Source: Rubripirellula sp. (GTDB lineage Bacteria > Planctomycetota > Planctomycetia > Pirellulales > Pirellulaceae). From it: a DNA stretch of 49,973 bases. Made by a program: the position numbers and the translations under genes. The DNA lies in the NCBI GenBank assembly GCA_012270065.1, contig JAAXJB010000035.1, positions 1 to 49,973 on the forward strand, in the 5' to 3' direction. The notes beneath the pieces were generated by a model. The model saw only the letters and a program-made list of their open reading frames with translations. It was not told the DNA's origin and did no database searches. This document shows positions 1 to 9,458 of this stretch, piece after piece; the first letter of the stretch is position 1, and each line of letters starts with the position of its first letter.

Positions 1-1389
1 GTCGCCGGGAATTAGCAGTGCTGCATCGGTGGCTTGAATGGAATCGTCCAACATGGTTGCGATTGTCGGCTGGTGAATTTTGATGTCATGCAAATTCAAA
101 AGACGTTTCGCTTCATTGATTCTTGAGCGTTCTCCGAAGAGCAAGTAGGAACTGCCCTTGCGGCCCTGCTTTCGAGCTGATTGAAAAAAATCACATTGGA
201 ACTGAAGCAATTCAGTGGACAAATCCCTGAGGGTGCTGAGGCTTGATAGACTGGTCCGTAGCTGATTGGCAACACTGTCGGTAAACGAGCGTTCGGTTCG
301 TCGTGTTTTGACGTTCAATCCTCGACTGCTTCCCTGTTCAAACAGGATGCCAACCGCACCATTGAGATCCGGATAAGTGCTTCCTTTGCCAATGTAAAAG
401 TCGTCGAAACGCTCTTCGGTAAAGAAAAGTTCGCCGGCATCATCCAGCTTTTTAGCGTGCGCGAGTGCAAACAGCTTGGTTAGTTCCACGTTGCGTGTTG
501 GCGTCAATGGGTTGGTTCGAGCTGGGATCCCCGGTTGGAAAAAATAACTGCTCGATGAACCCATCTCGTGAAAATCAAGAACCACATTTGGTTTCCATTC
601 ATGAAACAACTTCAGGCGACCTTGCGACTCCGGATGGGTGACTGGCAACCAGTCACGGTTCAGATCAAACCAGTAGTAGTTGGTCCGGCCGCCGGGCCAA
701 TTCTGTTGATGCTCACGATCCAGTGGGTTGGTGCTTGCGAGTTTTCCCCGATTTTCATTGACCCAGTGAGCGAATCGACTTCCTCCATCGGGATTCAATG
801 ATGGGTCGACCAGCAAAACAGACTGTTCAAGTGAATTGATGACGTCCTTGGACAAAGACGACGCCAGATGGTAGGCGAGCAAAGGGGCGGCGTTCATGCC
901 ACTGGCTTCGTCACCGTGAACGCTGTAGCCAAAGTACATCACGGAGACATCCTGCTTTCGCGGTGACTTGATTTTTCCGCTCGCGATTTCTTTCCGATCA
1001 CTTTTGATGGATTTGATTTTCTGCAGGTTCTGCGGTGATGTGATCGCCAGAACAAACAGCGTGCGGCCTCCGTGGGAAGTCGCGTAGGGCAGAAGTTCGA
1101 CACGGTCTGATTCGGTGGCCAGCTGCTTCATGTAGTCGGAAACCTGATCATGACGCAGGTGTCGACTTCCAATCTGGAAGCCAAAAAATGCTGCTGGTTT
1201 AGTGATCGATTCCATCCGTTGATGACGCGGCAACACGGATGCCGGATCATCGGTTTCGCCAGCGTTGGCAGGTGCTGCAAAAGTCAGACTGGAAATCAAG
1301 AAAAAAACGGGGATGAGCAGTCCCATGAACGTGCGAAGTGGACGAAGTTCTGTGGTGCTCAAACTGGTGGAGCGAACGCAGTCAAACAT
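1..1389 (-). CDS. M14 family zinc carboxypeptidase, C-terminus cut by window edge
   Basis: The frame is open from the left edge to an ATG at 1389, giving 463 visible residues of the N-terminal part. A hydrophobic stretch after the second Met (about residues 22-40, ending in AAPANAG) is a likely signal peptide, so the enzyme should be exported. Zinc ligands of the M14 family are visible: HGDE (His158, Glu161) and the third ligand in DFHEMGS (His274); the general-base glutamate is probably Glu351 in LFEQGS. The segments LNPDGGSRF and DLNRDW between them are typical of the family. Known members remove C-terminal residues from peptides; the substrate here is unknown. A second start at 1326 (MGLLIPVF) would place the signal peptide at the very N-terminus and is equally plausible; neither has a clear ribosome-binding site. 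Related planctomycete and Bacteroidetes proteins often carry a further C-terminal domain, which would lie outside the window. Confidence 0.85.
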   Translation of the reverse strand, partial: MFDCVRSTSLSTTELRPLRTFMGLLIPVFFLISSLTFAAPANAGETDDPASVLPRHQRMESITKPAAFFGFQIGSRHLRHDQVSDYMKQLATESDRVELLPYATSHGGRTLFVLAITSPQNLQKIKSIKSDRKEIASGKIKSPRKQDVSVMYFGYSVHGDEASGMNAAPLLAYHLASSLSKDVINSLEQSVLLVDPSLNPDGGSRFAHWVNENRGKLASTNPLDREHQQNWPGGRTNYYWFDLNRDWLPVTHPESQGRLKLFHEWKPNVVLDFHEMGSSSSYFFQPGIPARTNPLTPTRNVELTKLFALAHAKKLDDAGELFFTEERFDDFYIGKGSTYPDLNGAVGILFEQGSSRGLNVKTRRTERSFTDSVANQLRTSLSSLSTLRDLSTELLQFQCDFFQSARKQGRKGSSYLLFGERSRINEAKRLLNLHDIKIHQPTIATMLDDSIQATDAALLIPGD

Positions 1390-1908
1390 GGCTGTGTTGG
1401 TATTTGGGTGCTGAAATCGTGTTCATTTCAGGATAATCTGCAAATGACAGGGATGAACGTGAATCACCGAAAAACGTTCGATTATCCGCAACTAAAAGGC
1501 GGGTGAAAGTTGGGAATTGATGCTCCTTGAGTTTGTCTGGATCGAATCAATGTTCCGCTGTCGTCGTTTTATTGGTAGGTCAGGTTCTCTATCCGGGATC
1601 GTGTTCGCATCACTTGTGTTGTTGGCTTTTGTATGAATCACCGCTTTTGCATTGCGGTTACATATGCAGGACCAGGTGGCCCTTGCAGAACTACCCGCTG
1701 GTGGAGGCGGGCATGGATGTGGCAGTGTGAATGGTGGATGTTGCCGAAGGCTTGTGTTCACACCTTGAGCTGACTTTCTATGAATCCGAAGGCATCGGGG
1801 TTGAAAGTAAGTGGTCTTTTTTGTGTTGGTGTGCTAACTTCACTGATGTTTTGATGACGCTCGGAGAAGAGTGTCTGAACGCACACTGAGAACAAGGTTC
1901 CTCGCCCC
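1390..1908. other. gap without a recognised gene
   Basis: This gap lies between the divergent carboxypeptidase and a small membrane protein gene. Short open frames exist on both strands, but their translations are rich in Cys, Arg, Pro and Ser with no start signal, so I call none. It presumably carries promoters for both flanking genes; no convincing sigma-70 boxes were identified. Confidence 0.5.
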
Positions 1909-2142
1909 ATGCCTTTTCTGTTTCTGCTTGGTGAATTCGAAGTATTGAAGATTTTTCTGATCCTTCTTCCGGTTGCTCTTGTCATCTTCACCGCTATTTA
2001 TGTTGTGTTGAACACAGAGGACGAGGGGAATCCGATCGTCGAAGAACAGCTTTGGGATCAAACCAGGTGGATCTCGGAAATGGCTCGTTTTGCCGGCATC
2101 GTTGTTCTCTGCTTCGTTGTTTGGGTCGTTCTGATGCGGTAA
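1909..2142 (+). CDS. small two-helix membrane protein, unknown function
   Basis: 77 residues. Two hydrophobic stretches can be seen, about residues 13-33 (LKIFLILLPVALVIFTAIYV) and 60-76 (FAGIVVLCFVVWVVLM), separated by an acidic loop. The hydrophobic pattern and the reasonable composition of the loop favour a real gene over chance. There is no strong ribosome-binding site before the ATG. I do not recognise the family and the neighbours give no functional hint. Confidence 0.45.
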   Translation: MPFLFLLGEFEVLKIFLILLPVALVIFTAIYVVLNTEDEGNPIVEEQLWDQTRWISEMARFAGIVVLCFVVWVVLMR

Positions 2143-2829
2143 CCCATCGCTGCTGTTGTGGGTCCAAATTAATGCAGCCAATACAGCCGGTGTTGCTCTC
2201 GGTCTGAAAATCAGGCTCATCTCGATTTCTCGCCCCGGGAAATGACGATCGTCTCCCGTTGTCGTTTTCATTCGTGCAGCGGTTTTCCGAAAAGTGGTTT
2301 TTCTGTGAAGATCAGGAACCCCGATTCCGTCGTTTTGGGGAACTGCGGATTCACTGGCAGATTTTCGCGTGAACAGACGAGAACCAACAGCGTTACGACC
2401 GTTGGCAAAGCAATGTACGGGGGAAAGTGATGTTCAAACGGGCTGCCAATTGCAAATCGGAGTGTGAACAAACACGTGAAAATGAAAAAGTGCAGGAAGG
2501 ATGGGCGAGAGTCGAGTGCGGTGGACGTGTGTACGTTGTGCCCCGGTCATGAAGAATACAAGTCTTGAAGAACGCAAAACTTGAAGCACGCCAAATGCCC
2601 TTGGAAACGCAAGTATTCAAGCCGGCGGCAACATGCCGGTGCTTCGCTGGTTGCTAGTGCAGCCTGAAAAGACGAGTTTCTTCAGAAACCGGCGTCAACG
2701 ACAACGGCGTTGTTTCGGGAACAATCTCTGTGTGTGCGGCGATGACACCGAAGTGCTTGCATGGCTGACCACCGCGGAACCACAGATGACTTTTCGTGGA
2801 ACGTCATCTTGGCTTGCTGAAACAGCCGA
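2143..2829. other. gap without a recognised gene
   Basis: Nearly 700 bases with no convincing gene. It contains a three-copy 16-bp imperfect tandem repeat (2548-2595) and a small GC-rich inverted repeat (CCGGC at 2622-2626 with GCCGG at 2635-2639) without a T-run, downstream of the minus-strand LRR gene. A minus-strand TTG frame at 2268-2471 was considered and set aside. Confidence 0.5.
2548..2595. repeat. 16-bp imperfect tandem repeat, three copies
   Basis: Three consecutive units can be aligned at 2548-2563, 2564-2579 and 2580-2595, each beginning CATGAAG or CTTGAAG and continuing with an A-rich tail. The second and third copies are closest to each other. One of several such short-period repeats in gene-free gaps of this window. 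Confidence 0.6.
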
Positions 2830-4035
2830 TTAGTAAAAACGCAACTTTGGCAGCGCGTTTTTCAACTTTTCCTTGGCTTCAGGTGACACTTGATCCTTGG
2901 AAAGGATGAGGCTCTTGAGGTTTGAGTGGTTTGTGAGGTGACTGACTCCTGCATCCGAGATCGCAGTGTTGCTGATGTCAAGAACCTCGAGAGTTTCCAC
3001 TTCCTTGAGTTGTTCAAGTGCGTCGTCGGTGACGAGCGTACCTTTCATCGACAGACGTCTCAATCTGGGCAGTGTTGTCAGTGGTGCGATACCGGCGTCG
3101 GTCAGGTCGCTGTCAGCCAAATTGACGGATTCAATCGTCGCCGTGTTTTGCGCATAAGACAGTTGCTGGTCGACACCCTTGCCATTTGCCATGTTCAGTG
3201 TTGGCAGTTTTGACCAGCGGATTCTGGCCGCAGCGGAGGTATCGGTTTCGGCGTAGAACACATATTGCAGATTTTTGAGACTTGCTAGCGCGTACAGAGT
3301 CTCATCTGAGATGTCAGTTCCGTTGATTTTCAGATAGGCCAGGTCTGTGTAGCCCTGGATCACATCGCTGCTCTTATCGGTCACACGTGTGTTGGTCAGT
3401 TGAAGATCTGTGATCTTGCGATTTTCGCGTAAGCTTTCGATTGCTGCATCGGTAATGTTGGTGTCATTGAGACGTAGCGAGTCAAGATTCTCCAGTTTCG
3501 CAAGATGGGCCACTCCCTCGTCTGTGATACCAGTGCCATTGAGGACAAGCCCCTGAAGTTGCGATAGCTCGGCTATTTCCTTCAATCCACGGTCGGTGAT
3601 GCCGGTTCCTTCCAGATTCAAAACACGTAGTTTGGGAAGCTTTTTGAAACTTGCAACCGACTGGTCGGTAATCCTGGTGTTGGCAAGTTCCAGTTGATCG
3701 AGGTTGGTGAGTTTCTCAAGGTAGACACTGGCCTCATCTGTTATCCCGGTTCCATTCAATGCCAGCATGCGCAGGTTCGTGAGCTTCGCGATGTGTGGCA
3801 TCCCCACATCTGTTGTCTGGGCATAATCGAGCGTCAGGCTATGGATGCTGGGCATGTCTGGAAGCAAGCTCAGTGTTGCATCGTTTGCGTACCTGTTGAG
3901 GGCGAGGTTGATGGTTTCGCCACGGCTGTTTTTGTGATTGCGATCGACTGCCTCTTGTGGGAGACCGCCACAACCGGATAACAGGCTCAGTAGAGCGATT
4001 GCCAGTCCGGGTTTGAATAAATTGGATGGATGCAT
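2830..4035 (-). CDS. leucine-rich-repeat lipoprotein
   Basis: 401 residues. The N-terminus has a lipoprotein signal peptide with lipobox LLSGC (Cys22), so the mature protein should be lipid-anchored. From about residue 60 to the end it consists of leucine-rich repeats of about 23-24 residues with the recurrent core TxITDEGxxxLxxLxxLxxLxL, as in the cysteine-containing/internalin-like LRRs common in planctomycetes. The periodicity breaks around residues 250-300 (FYAETDTSAAARIRW onward) and then resumes. LRR arrays usually bind proteins, so an envelope binding or scaffold role is likely but not shown. The gene stands alone with gaps of nearly 700 bp on both sides. Confidence 0.85.
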   Translation of the reverse strand: MHPSNLFKPGLAIALLSLLSGCGGLPQEAVDRNHKNSRGETINLALNRYANDATLSLLPDMPSIHSLTLDYAQTTDVGMPHIAKLTNLRMLALNGTGITDEASVYLEKLTNLDQLELANTRITDQSVASFKKLPKLRVLNLEGTGITDRGLKEIAELSQLQGLVLNGTGITDEGVAHLAKLENLDSLRLNDTNITDAAIESLRENRKITDLQLTNTRVTDKSSDVIQGYTDLAYLKINGTDISDETLYALASLKNLQYVFYAETDTSAAARIRWSKLPTLNMANGKGVDQQLSYAQNTATIESVNLADSDLTDAGIAPLTTLPRLRRLSMKGTLVTDDALEQLKEVETLEVLDISNTAISDAGVSHLTNHSNLKSLILSKDQVSPEAKEKLKNALPKLRFY

Positions 4036-4719
4036 CAGAAACGAATTTCAAAAGTGAGATCGATTTGGGTTGATTCCGTTGATGGGCATGTCGCTACGTT
4101 TGTTTTCCTCCCAGCCTTCTGCGAATAGCATTGTCTGGGTACGGGGACGGATTGACCAGTGCAAATCGCCTGGCTCCAAGTCCCATGAGCATCATCGGAC
4201 AGGTTGGAAATTGATGAAAACTGGGCTTGGGGCAAGGAATGGGCAAATATCTGTACGTCAGCGATCTGTGTGTCAGCAATTGATTTTGAAAATAGCTCTT
4301 TTGGGATGAGGACTCCTCGGCGGGCAGTTGCTTGATTGGGAGCAGCAGGAATGGAGTTTATCCTTTAAATGTTAGGTTATACGTTCCAATACACGGAATG
4401 GATCGCACTGAAGGCGTTTGTCGGATTGAAGGATTCCGGAATTTCCTGATCTTATGACGTCCTGCCCATGATCTTGCTCGACTGATATTGCTCGACTGAT
4501 CTTGCTCGAACTCGGTCTGTTGGGCCTGCTTCCGTGGGCATCCAAGAGGAGAAATACATCAAGCGTTCGGTTTTGAGGTATTTTGATGTAGCGTCTGGCT
4601 GTGGCAAGTTTTGATGAATCGTCGAGTTTCGTGCTTAGCGGTTTGTTTTTAGCTTGCCCCACCTGCCAGGGGTTTGCTTTGACTGTTTTCAGTGACTCGA
4701 AGAAAGAAGGTGTGTTGTT
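4036..4719. other. gap between divergent genes
   Basis: Almost 700 bases between the starts of the LRR lipoprotein (minus) and the SGNH hydrolase (plus). It holds a 14-bp tandem repeat at 4467-4508. A long minus-strand open frame (4372-4965) crosses into the hydrolase gene but looks antisense. Nothing else was recognised. Confidence 0.5.
4467..4508. repeat. 14-bp tandem repeat, three copies
   Basis: Units at 4467-4480, 4481-4494 and 4495-4508 share the consensus ACTGATCTTGCTCG with one or two mismatches each. The array lies in the gap upstream of the SGNH hydrolase gene. Confidence 0.7.
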
Positions 4720-5838
4720 GTGAAATCGGGACTGACTCGGCGACAGATATTGCGTGGTTCCTCGGTGACGGCAGTCGCTCTGTCTTTGGCTCCTGCGAGG
4801 GTCATGAAAGCTGCGGAGGGTGATGGTCTGGTTTGGCACGACGTGCAGCGCTGGGGTGTTGAAGGGAAGGGCTGGGATTCTGGTCAGACTGAGAAGTATT
4901 TTGATCGCTTGCCGTCCCGTGCCAAAGGAGAAGTGCGTACTGCGGTTTGGAGTCTGAGTCGGCACTCAGCGGGCATGTCGGTGCGTTTCAGCACTGATGC
5001 TGACCAGATCTGGGTTGATTACAAACTGACGTCCAGCAAACTTGCTCTACCACACATGCCGGCAACTGGGGTCAGCGGCATTGACCTCTACGGGCGGGAT
5101 ACTGCTGGACAATGGCGATGGGTTGCCGTGAACCGGCCTGCGACACAAACGATCAAGTCGAAGTTGATTGGCAACCTCTTGCCGGGCAAACGGGATTACA
5201 TGGCTTACCTGCCGCTTTACAACGGCGTTGAGTATCTGAAGTTTGGGGTTCCAAGTGGTGCAACTTTCGAGACCATTGCCCCGAGAGCCGAAAAGCCGAT
5301 TGTTTTCTATGGCACATCCATCACGCATGGCGCGTGTGCATCACGACCTGGGATGCCGCACCCTGCGATTCTGGGACGTCGCTTTGATCGACCGGTCATC
5401 AATCTGGGGTTTTCGGGAAACGGGAAGATGGAAACCGCGGTAGGCAAGTATTTATGTGAACTGGACCCTTGTGTTTATGTCATTGACTGTTTGCCCAACA
5501 TGGTAGGTCACGAGGTGGCTGCACGCGCGGAACCTCTCGTGTTGCAACTAAGAGAAGCTCGGCCGAATACCCCTATCTTATTGGTTGAAGATCGGACTTA
5601 TGCGAATGCTGGATTCGTGCGTGGATCGAACACGCGACACAATGAAAGCCGCGCTGCTTTGCGTGCCGCGTATGACAAGCTGGTTAAGGCTGGCATGAAA
5701 AAAATCGGCTACCTGCGTGGCGAGCTTCTTTTGGGCGAGGATCGGGATGATACGACAGATGGTTCCCATCCCAGTGACTTGGGCTTTTTCCGGCATGCTG
5801 ATGCGATGGAAGTTGCCCTGCAGAAGCTTGGCTTGTGA
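4720..5838 (+). CDS. SGNH/GDSL-type hydrolase with Tat signal
   Basis: 372 residues from a GTG start preceded by the purine-rich AGAAAGAAGG at 4701-4710. The N-terminus TRRQILRGS followed by a hydrophobic stretch to about residue 32 looks like a twin-arginine signal, so export in folded form is likely. A beta-rich N-terminal half (about 35-185) resembles the accessory domain of planctomycete SGNH hydrolases. The hydrolase half shows block I FYGTSITHG (nucleophile Ser200), block II GFSGNGKME, block III DCLPNM (Asn260) and block V DGSHPSDLG (Asp347, His350), a complete SGNH set. Known relatives are esterases or lipases acting on carbohydrate or lipid esters; the substrate is not evident. The gene is monocistronic by spacing. 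Confidence 0.85.
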   Translation: MKSGLTRRQILRGSSVTAVALSLAPARVMKAAEGDGLVWHDVQRWGVEGKGWDSGQTEKYFDRLPSRAKGEVRTAVWSLSRHSAGMSVRFSTDADQIWVDYKLTSSKLALPHMPATGVSGIDLYGRDTAGQWRWVAVNRPATQTIKSKLIGNLLPGKRDYMAYLPLYNGVEYLKFGVPSGATFETIAPRAEKPIVFYGTSITHGACASRPGMPHPAILGRRFDRPVINLGFSGNGKMETAVGKYLCELDPCVYVIDCLPNMVGHEVAARAEPLVLQLREARPNTPILLVEDRTYANAGFVRGSNTRHNESRAALRAAYDKLVKAGMKKIGYLRGELLLGEDRDDTTDGSHPSDLGFFRHADAMEVALQKLGL

Positions 5839-6337
5839 GCGATTTTACGTTCCGCTTTTACAGGTGTTTTGAAAGGTCACACGCTGGTTCATGTGTTCTG
5901 GTTTTGAACCCTGTTTTGGCGTCCCGTCGGGATTTGCAGCAATCTCTCTGTTGATGCTTTTAAACATGCAGAGGTGGTAGTCACCCAATGCATTTGGTTG
6001 TTACCGCTACTGTGTTCAAAGAGTGGGAAACCACCGGTTGGTGCCGGGGGATCTGGTCATCAGGAATGATCAGTGGAACAGCAAGATTTGGTTCTCCTGC
6101 AAGCATGCAATTTTCTGTCGAATCAAAGGGTTCGATGGTGTTGCTGTTGATCTGCACTTGATTGTGGCGCTGGCGATCATGCGTTATTCTGAAGTCCTGC
6201 TCCATTCGACAATCGCTGATTGTTGCGTCCCAGTACCAGTTTTGGTTGGTGTGGCACGCGTGAATTCTGGATTGTTGATGGGTTTGCTGGTTTCAACGAT
6301 TTGCTCATTCCATGCATGGGAATGAAGGGGATAGAAG
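5839..6337. other. gap without a recognised gene
   Basis: About 500 bases between the SGNH hydrolase and a lipoprotein gene on the same strand. A 100-residue open frame (6023-6325) exists, but it overlaps several antisense frames and has no domain-like character, so it is not called. No terminator-like hairpin with a T-run was found after the hydrolase. Confidence 0.45.
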
Positions 6338-6865
6338 ATGGTGACGCAAAAGTGGATGACTTTGACGTGTCTTTTGGCGATGGCAACACTCCTGGGATGT
6401 CTGCCATCCCCCAGCGCTGACAATTCTGATAACAAGCCGGCTGTGTCGACAACGCCAGGGGTTACGGCAGCCGAAGCCACTCCAAGGGAAACCATCGGAA
6501 AAACAACCCAGAATGTTCTTCCTTTGAAAGAGGCTGTAGATAAGGGGGGCGTCCCCGCTGATAAGAAGGCAGGAGCCTCAAATCCTCTACTCGCCAGTGC
6601 GGCAGCTTATCGTAATTCGGTTGCAACGATCGGATCGATGGCGGTCGACAAGGCAATTCAATTAAGAAACGCGCAGAGTATTCGTGAACCGAAGCCGCTG
6701 ACATACGATGTTTTCATGGAAGAGATCATCCAGGTTGGCCGCGGTGATGGTATCTGGCTGCCGATGTTGCCGTACTATCAGGAATACGCATGGGATGAGC
6801 AGAATCAGAAGCTTGTGGTCATGGACTTTCCCGCCAGAAAAGAGGAACGGGAGAAGCAACGCTGA
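6338..6865 (+). CDS. hypothetical lipoprotein
   Basis: 175 residues. The start ATG has a good ribosome-binding site (AAGGGG at 6325-6330). The signal peptide ends in a lipobox-like LLGC (Cys21), so the protein is probably an envelope lipoprotein. A disordered Pro/Thr/Asn-rich linker follows (about 22-90), then a short folded part (about 95-165) with WLPMLPYYQEYAWDEQ. The C-terminus is very charged (RKEEREKQR). I do not recognise the folded part. The next gene is convergent, with a hairpin between them. Confidence 0.65.
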   Translation: MVTQKWMTLTCLLAMATLLGCLPSPSADNSDNKPAVSTTPGVTAAEATPRETIGKTTQNVLPLKEAVDKGGVPADKKAGASNPLLASAAAYRNSVATIGSMAVDKAIQLRNAQSIREPKPLTYDVFMEEIIQVGRGDGIWLPMLPYYQEYAWDEQNQKLVVMDFPARKEEREKQR

Positions 6866-7042
6866 TTTCGTCCCTTGTAATTCGCACGGAATTCTAAAAC
6901 GGTTTCGTGCGCGGCATGCTTGCCTGTTGCACGCCAGTAGGGGCTTTGGTGTTGATTCAGAGGACTCAAGTGATGCCGGCCGGCGATTCGGGGCTTTCGT
7001 CGGTGGATTGCGATTGCGGTTTTGAGTCAGGAATTTGAGAAA

Positions 7043-7066
7043 GGTACCTGAATGAACTCAGGTATC
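7043..7066. terminator. hairpin between convergent genes, weak terminator candidate
   Basis: TACCTGA (7045-7051) pairs perfectly with TCAGGTA (7058-7064) around a 6-base loop, extendable by one G-T and one G-C pair. It lies just before the stop of the minus-strand gene ending at 7071. No strong T-run follows on either strand, so termination is uncertain. Confidence 0.35.
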
Positions 7067-7070
7067 GGTG

Positions 7071-7811
7071 TCAGCTGACAACGTGGGAAAAGGTGAGAAT
7101 CGCCTTTCGCGTGATCTGAGCATCGGTTAGCGGTTTTCGACACAGGAGATCGGCAAGTTCGTCGACTGGAATCTTTGCTTCATCCATCAGCTTTGCGGCT
7201 GCCTGTTCAAGCATTGCTACGGATGGAACCGCACCGCTGAGAGAACTTGCGATCCGCACCGTTCCGATGTCATTTCCTTCGGTGGGAAGTTCGATACATG
7301 AATCCCAGTCGAGTGGTGAGTTGCCTGGGAGATCAAAAAAACCAATGGCGTTGAGGTGGATGACATCGCCAGGCAAATGTGTTTTTATGTTCTCGAAAGC
7401 GACACTTTCTTCGGTGGGTTCCTCACCGAACCTTTCGATCCTGACGTGCCGAATGTCAAGCACCGTGCTCCTTGATTCAACTTTGCTTGTGATGTAGAAG
7501 CCACAAGGTACGTCCACATTCCGCATTGCTCGACATGCACCAAGAGTCAGCGCATTGTATTCCTCACGTGTGTAATCGCGTGACGGAGCAACAGTAACAA
7601 GAATCCAACCGCCTGGCTCACGCAGTAAACCACACGACAGTTCAAACGCGACTGAGACGTCGGGATGAAGGCGGCACGACTCTTTCTCCCAAGCCTTGAA
7701 AGCATTCACAACGTGCTCGGAGGGATCGACGTGAGTTCCCACAGTGACGCCCGAATCGAGGGGAGTATTGCTGAGGTCTGAGGACTGACTGTTCACCGAA
7801 GGTGTTTCCAT
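7071..7811 (-). CDS. hypothetical cytoplasmic protein
   Basis: 246 residues with no signal peptide or membrane segment. The first 30 residues are Ser/Thr/Asp-rich and probably disordered; the rest has the regular hydrophobic alternation of a globular protein, including FELSCGLLREPGGWILVTVAP and a C-terminal helix-rich part. I recognise no domain. The long clean reading frame supports a real gene. Confidence 0.6.
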   Translation of the reverse strand: METPSVNSQSSDLSNTPLDSGVTVGTHVDPSEHVVNAFKAWEKESCRLHPDVSVAFELSCGLLREPGGWILVTVAPSRDYTREEYNALTLGACRAMRNVDVPCGFYITSKVESRSTVLDIRHVRIERFGEEPTEESVAFENIKTHLPGDVIHLNAIGFFDLPGNSPLDWDSCIELPTEGNDIGTVRIASSLSGAVPSVAMLEQAAAKLMDEAKIPVDELADLLCRKPLTDAQITRKAILTFSHVVS

Positions 7812-8278
7812 GATGTCAAAACCTGCATCGCGGTTGTATCGGATTCGCCGACTTTGAGGGGCAAATGGGCTTGGTGATTGTTTGTGGGAGAGTGTTCCGC
7901 CTGATCGATTTGGCCATCACGGAACGACAGATGCACGATTCTTGTCAGGTGTTTTCAGGAATGACGTGCAAATTCCGTCAACCCAATCGTCAGTGGTAGA
8001 GAACGCAGAGGCAAGCATTGCACGTTTAGATTGAATGTCGTGCTACAGGCGGTGAAACGGTCATGGTGATTGTGTCGAAAATACGAGTGTTTCGCCCCGT
8101 ATTCCATTTCAGTCTTCATGCGTGCTGGATACGTGGAGAGTGGTCCAGACGAGAGGGTCTACGGCACTTCGACAGCATGGTGGGAATCTCCCGCGACGGG
8201 CCAAAACCTTGGGTTGGCCAGTGCAGGTAATTCAATGGAACGGAGGATAGCCCAGTTGTTGGACGGATTGAAACGGTT
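7812..8278. other. gap without a recognised gene
   Basis: A gap of about 470 bases upstream of the minus-strand gene ending at 7071 and downstream of the PilZ-like gene. Short frames on both strands look random. No repeat or hairpin with a T-run was seen. Confidence 0.4.
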
Positions 8279-8629
8279 TCAATTCCAGTTGTTTTGGGAT
8301 TTGGGTTTCCCGTACTTCGCAATCAGCCGCTGCTGCTCTGACATCATCTCTTTGTGCGGTATGTTCTTGTCGAGAAGAACGACCAAATGATTTTTGTCGA
8401 TTCTTGAGAGTTTCACTGCGGTCGTGATTTGATTGCCACTTCCCAAACGAAGGACAGCGGGCGTCCATGATTCGGACGAGATCACTGATGCGTTGGCCTC
8501 AAGTCGGGCACTGTTTTCTGCAAGTTCCACGACCTGATATTCCTGAATATCAGTGCTGAGTTCGGGTTGTTCAGCGATTGGGAATCGGAGTCGGAACAGG
8601 CTTCGGCGGTTTGTCTCGGGGTCGGACAT
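8279..8629 (-). CDS. PilZ-like domain protein
   Basis: 116 residues forming one small domain. It begins with an Arg-rich segment (RRSLFRLRFP) followed about 15-20 residues later by VVELAENSARL, which is similar in layout to the RxxxR and [DN]xSxxG elements that bind cyclic-di-GMP in PilZ domains. The glycine of the second motif is not conserved, so nucleotide binding is uncertain. The following beta-strands (TTAVKLSRIDKNHLVVLLD) fit a PilZ barrel. It may act as a small c-di-GMP effector, but this is inferred from a weak motif match. Confidence 0.5.
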   Translation of the reverse strand: MSDPETNRRSLFRLRFPIAEQPELSTDIQEYQVVELAENSARLEANASVISSESWTPAVLRLGSGNQITTAVKLSRIDKNHLVVLLDKNIPHKEMMSEQQRLIAKYGKPKSQNNWN

Positions 8630-8984
8630 GGCTAGGTGCAGAAGAGGTTGGTTATCGCGTGGCGGGAGTTTGTCTGGTTCTTCATGCTACGTCGAATGTC
8701 ATGAAAGAAACAGTCGTCCAACATGGCGGGTTTGTCAAGACAATTCCAGCTTGGCGATGCTGGAGTCGCACGACGGTCATCGTGTGCAAAGCTCTATCTG
8801 TTCGCCAGTGGGCAACATCACGAGTTCTCCAGTCGAGTGCGGCTACACGTGTTGTTTTGCAAGTGGCGTGAGACGCATTGTTCGACGGTTTGTGTCCGTG
8901 ACTGGAACTGGTGTTTCTATCAGCGACCATCGTACGCTGGTATGCGGAGGCATCGGTTCGACGCCGCAGATGATTCGTGTTTCT
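8630..8984. other. gap without a recognised gene
   Basis: Several overlapping frames on the plus strand cross this stretch into the next minus-strand gene, but none has a start signal or protein-like composition. No repeat or terminator was seen. Confidence 0.4.
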
Positions 8985-9344
8985 TCAGGGATGTCCGCAT
9001 CCGCAATCGAATTCACGCAGGTCGGTTGCGTCCAAACCCAGGCTGACATTGGATCCACTTTCATGCTCTGGTTTCGATATTTCGAATCCGGCTTCATGGG
9101 CAGCGACGATCAGGGCACCATGTGAAATTTTCTCGCCTGCCCAGTTTTCGACAACGTGTTTCACCCAGAAACTGCTGAATTCGGGGGGCCGCGCAACCGT
9201 GGCTCGGGTTAGCCATTTGTGGCAGATGGCGATCTCGTGCGGCTCGATTGTGTGTTCGGTCTGTGTGTGATTTTCAGCGTCCAGAATTCCTGATGGGCCG
9301 ATGAGCAGTTTTCGTTGCTCTTTCGTGGTGATGATATGGCTCAC
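8985..9344 (-). CDS. hypothetical small protein
   Basis: 119 residues, no signal peptide or membrane helix. The middle part (ICHKWLTRATVARPPEFSSFW, then HVVENWAGEKISHGALIVAAHEAGF) reads like a compact helical domain. The C-terminus contains a Cys pair (DCGCGHP). I do not recognise the family. Composition and length favour a real gene over the competing plus-strand frames. Confidence 0.5.
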   Translation of the reverse strand: MSHIITTKEQRKLLIGPSGILDAENHTQTEHTIEPHEIAICHKWLTRATVARPPEFSSFWVKHVVENWAGEKISHGALIVAAHEAGFEISKPEHESGSNVSLGLDATDLREFDCGCGHP

Positions 9345-9458
9345 GGGCTTGTGGATTCCTGAGATAGTGAAAGCGAGGGGGCACTGGTTGCGGCGAGGAT
9401 GACGTATCGTTTGGCTGCGTTGTTCCTTTTTCTGCCATGTTGAAATGCTGGCAGGGAA

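Noticed and set aside
2268-2471. Minus-strand 67-codon frame with a hydrophobic segment and a protein-like end
   Set aside because: It needs a TTG start without ribosome-binding site and overlaps other open frames; composition alone is not enough.
4372-4965. 197-codon minus-strand frame
   Set aside because: About 40 percent of it is antisense to the well-supported SGNH hydrolase gene, and no domain or start signal is visible.
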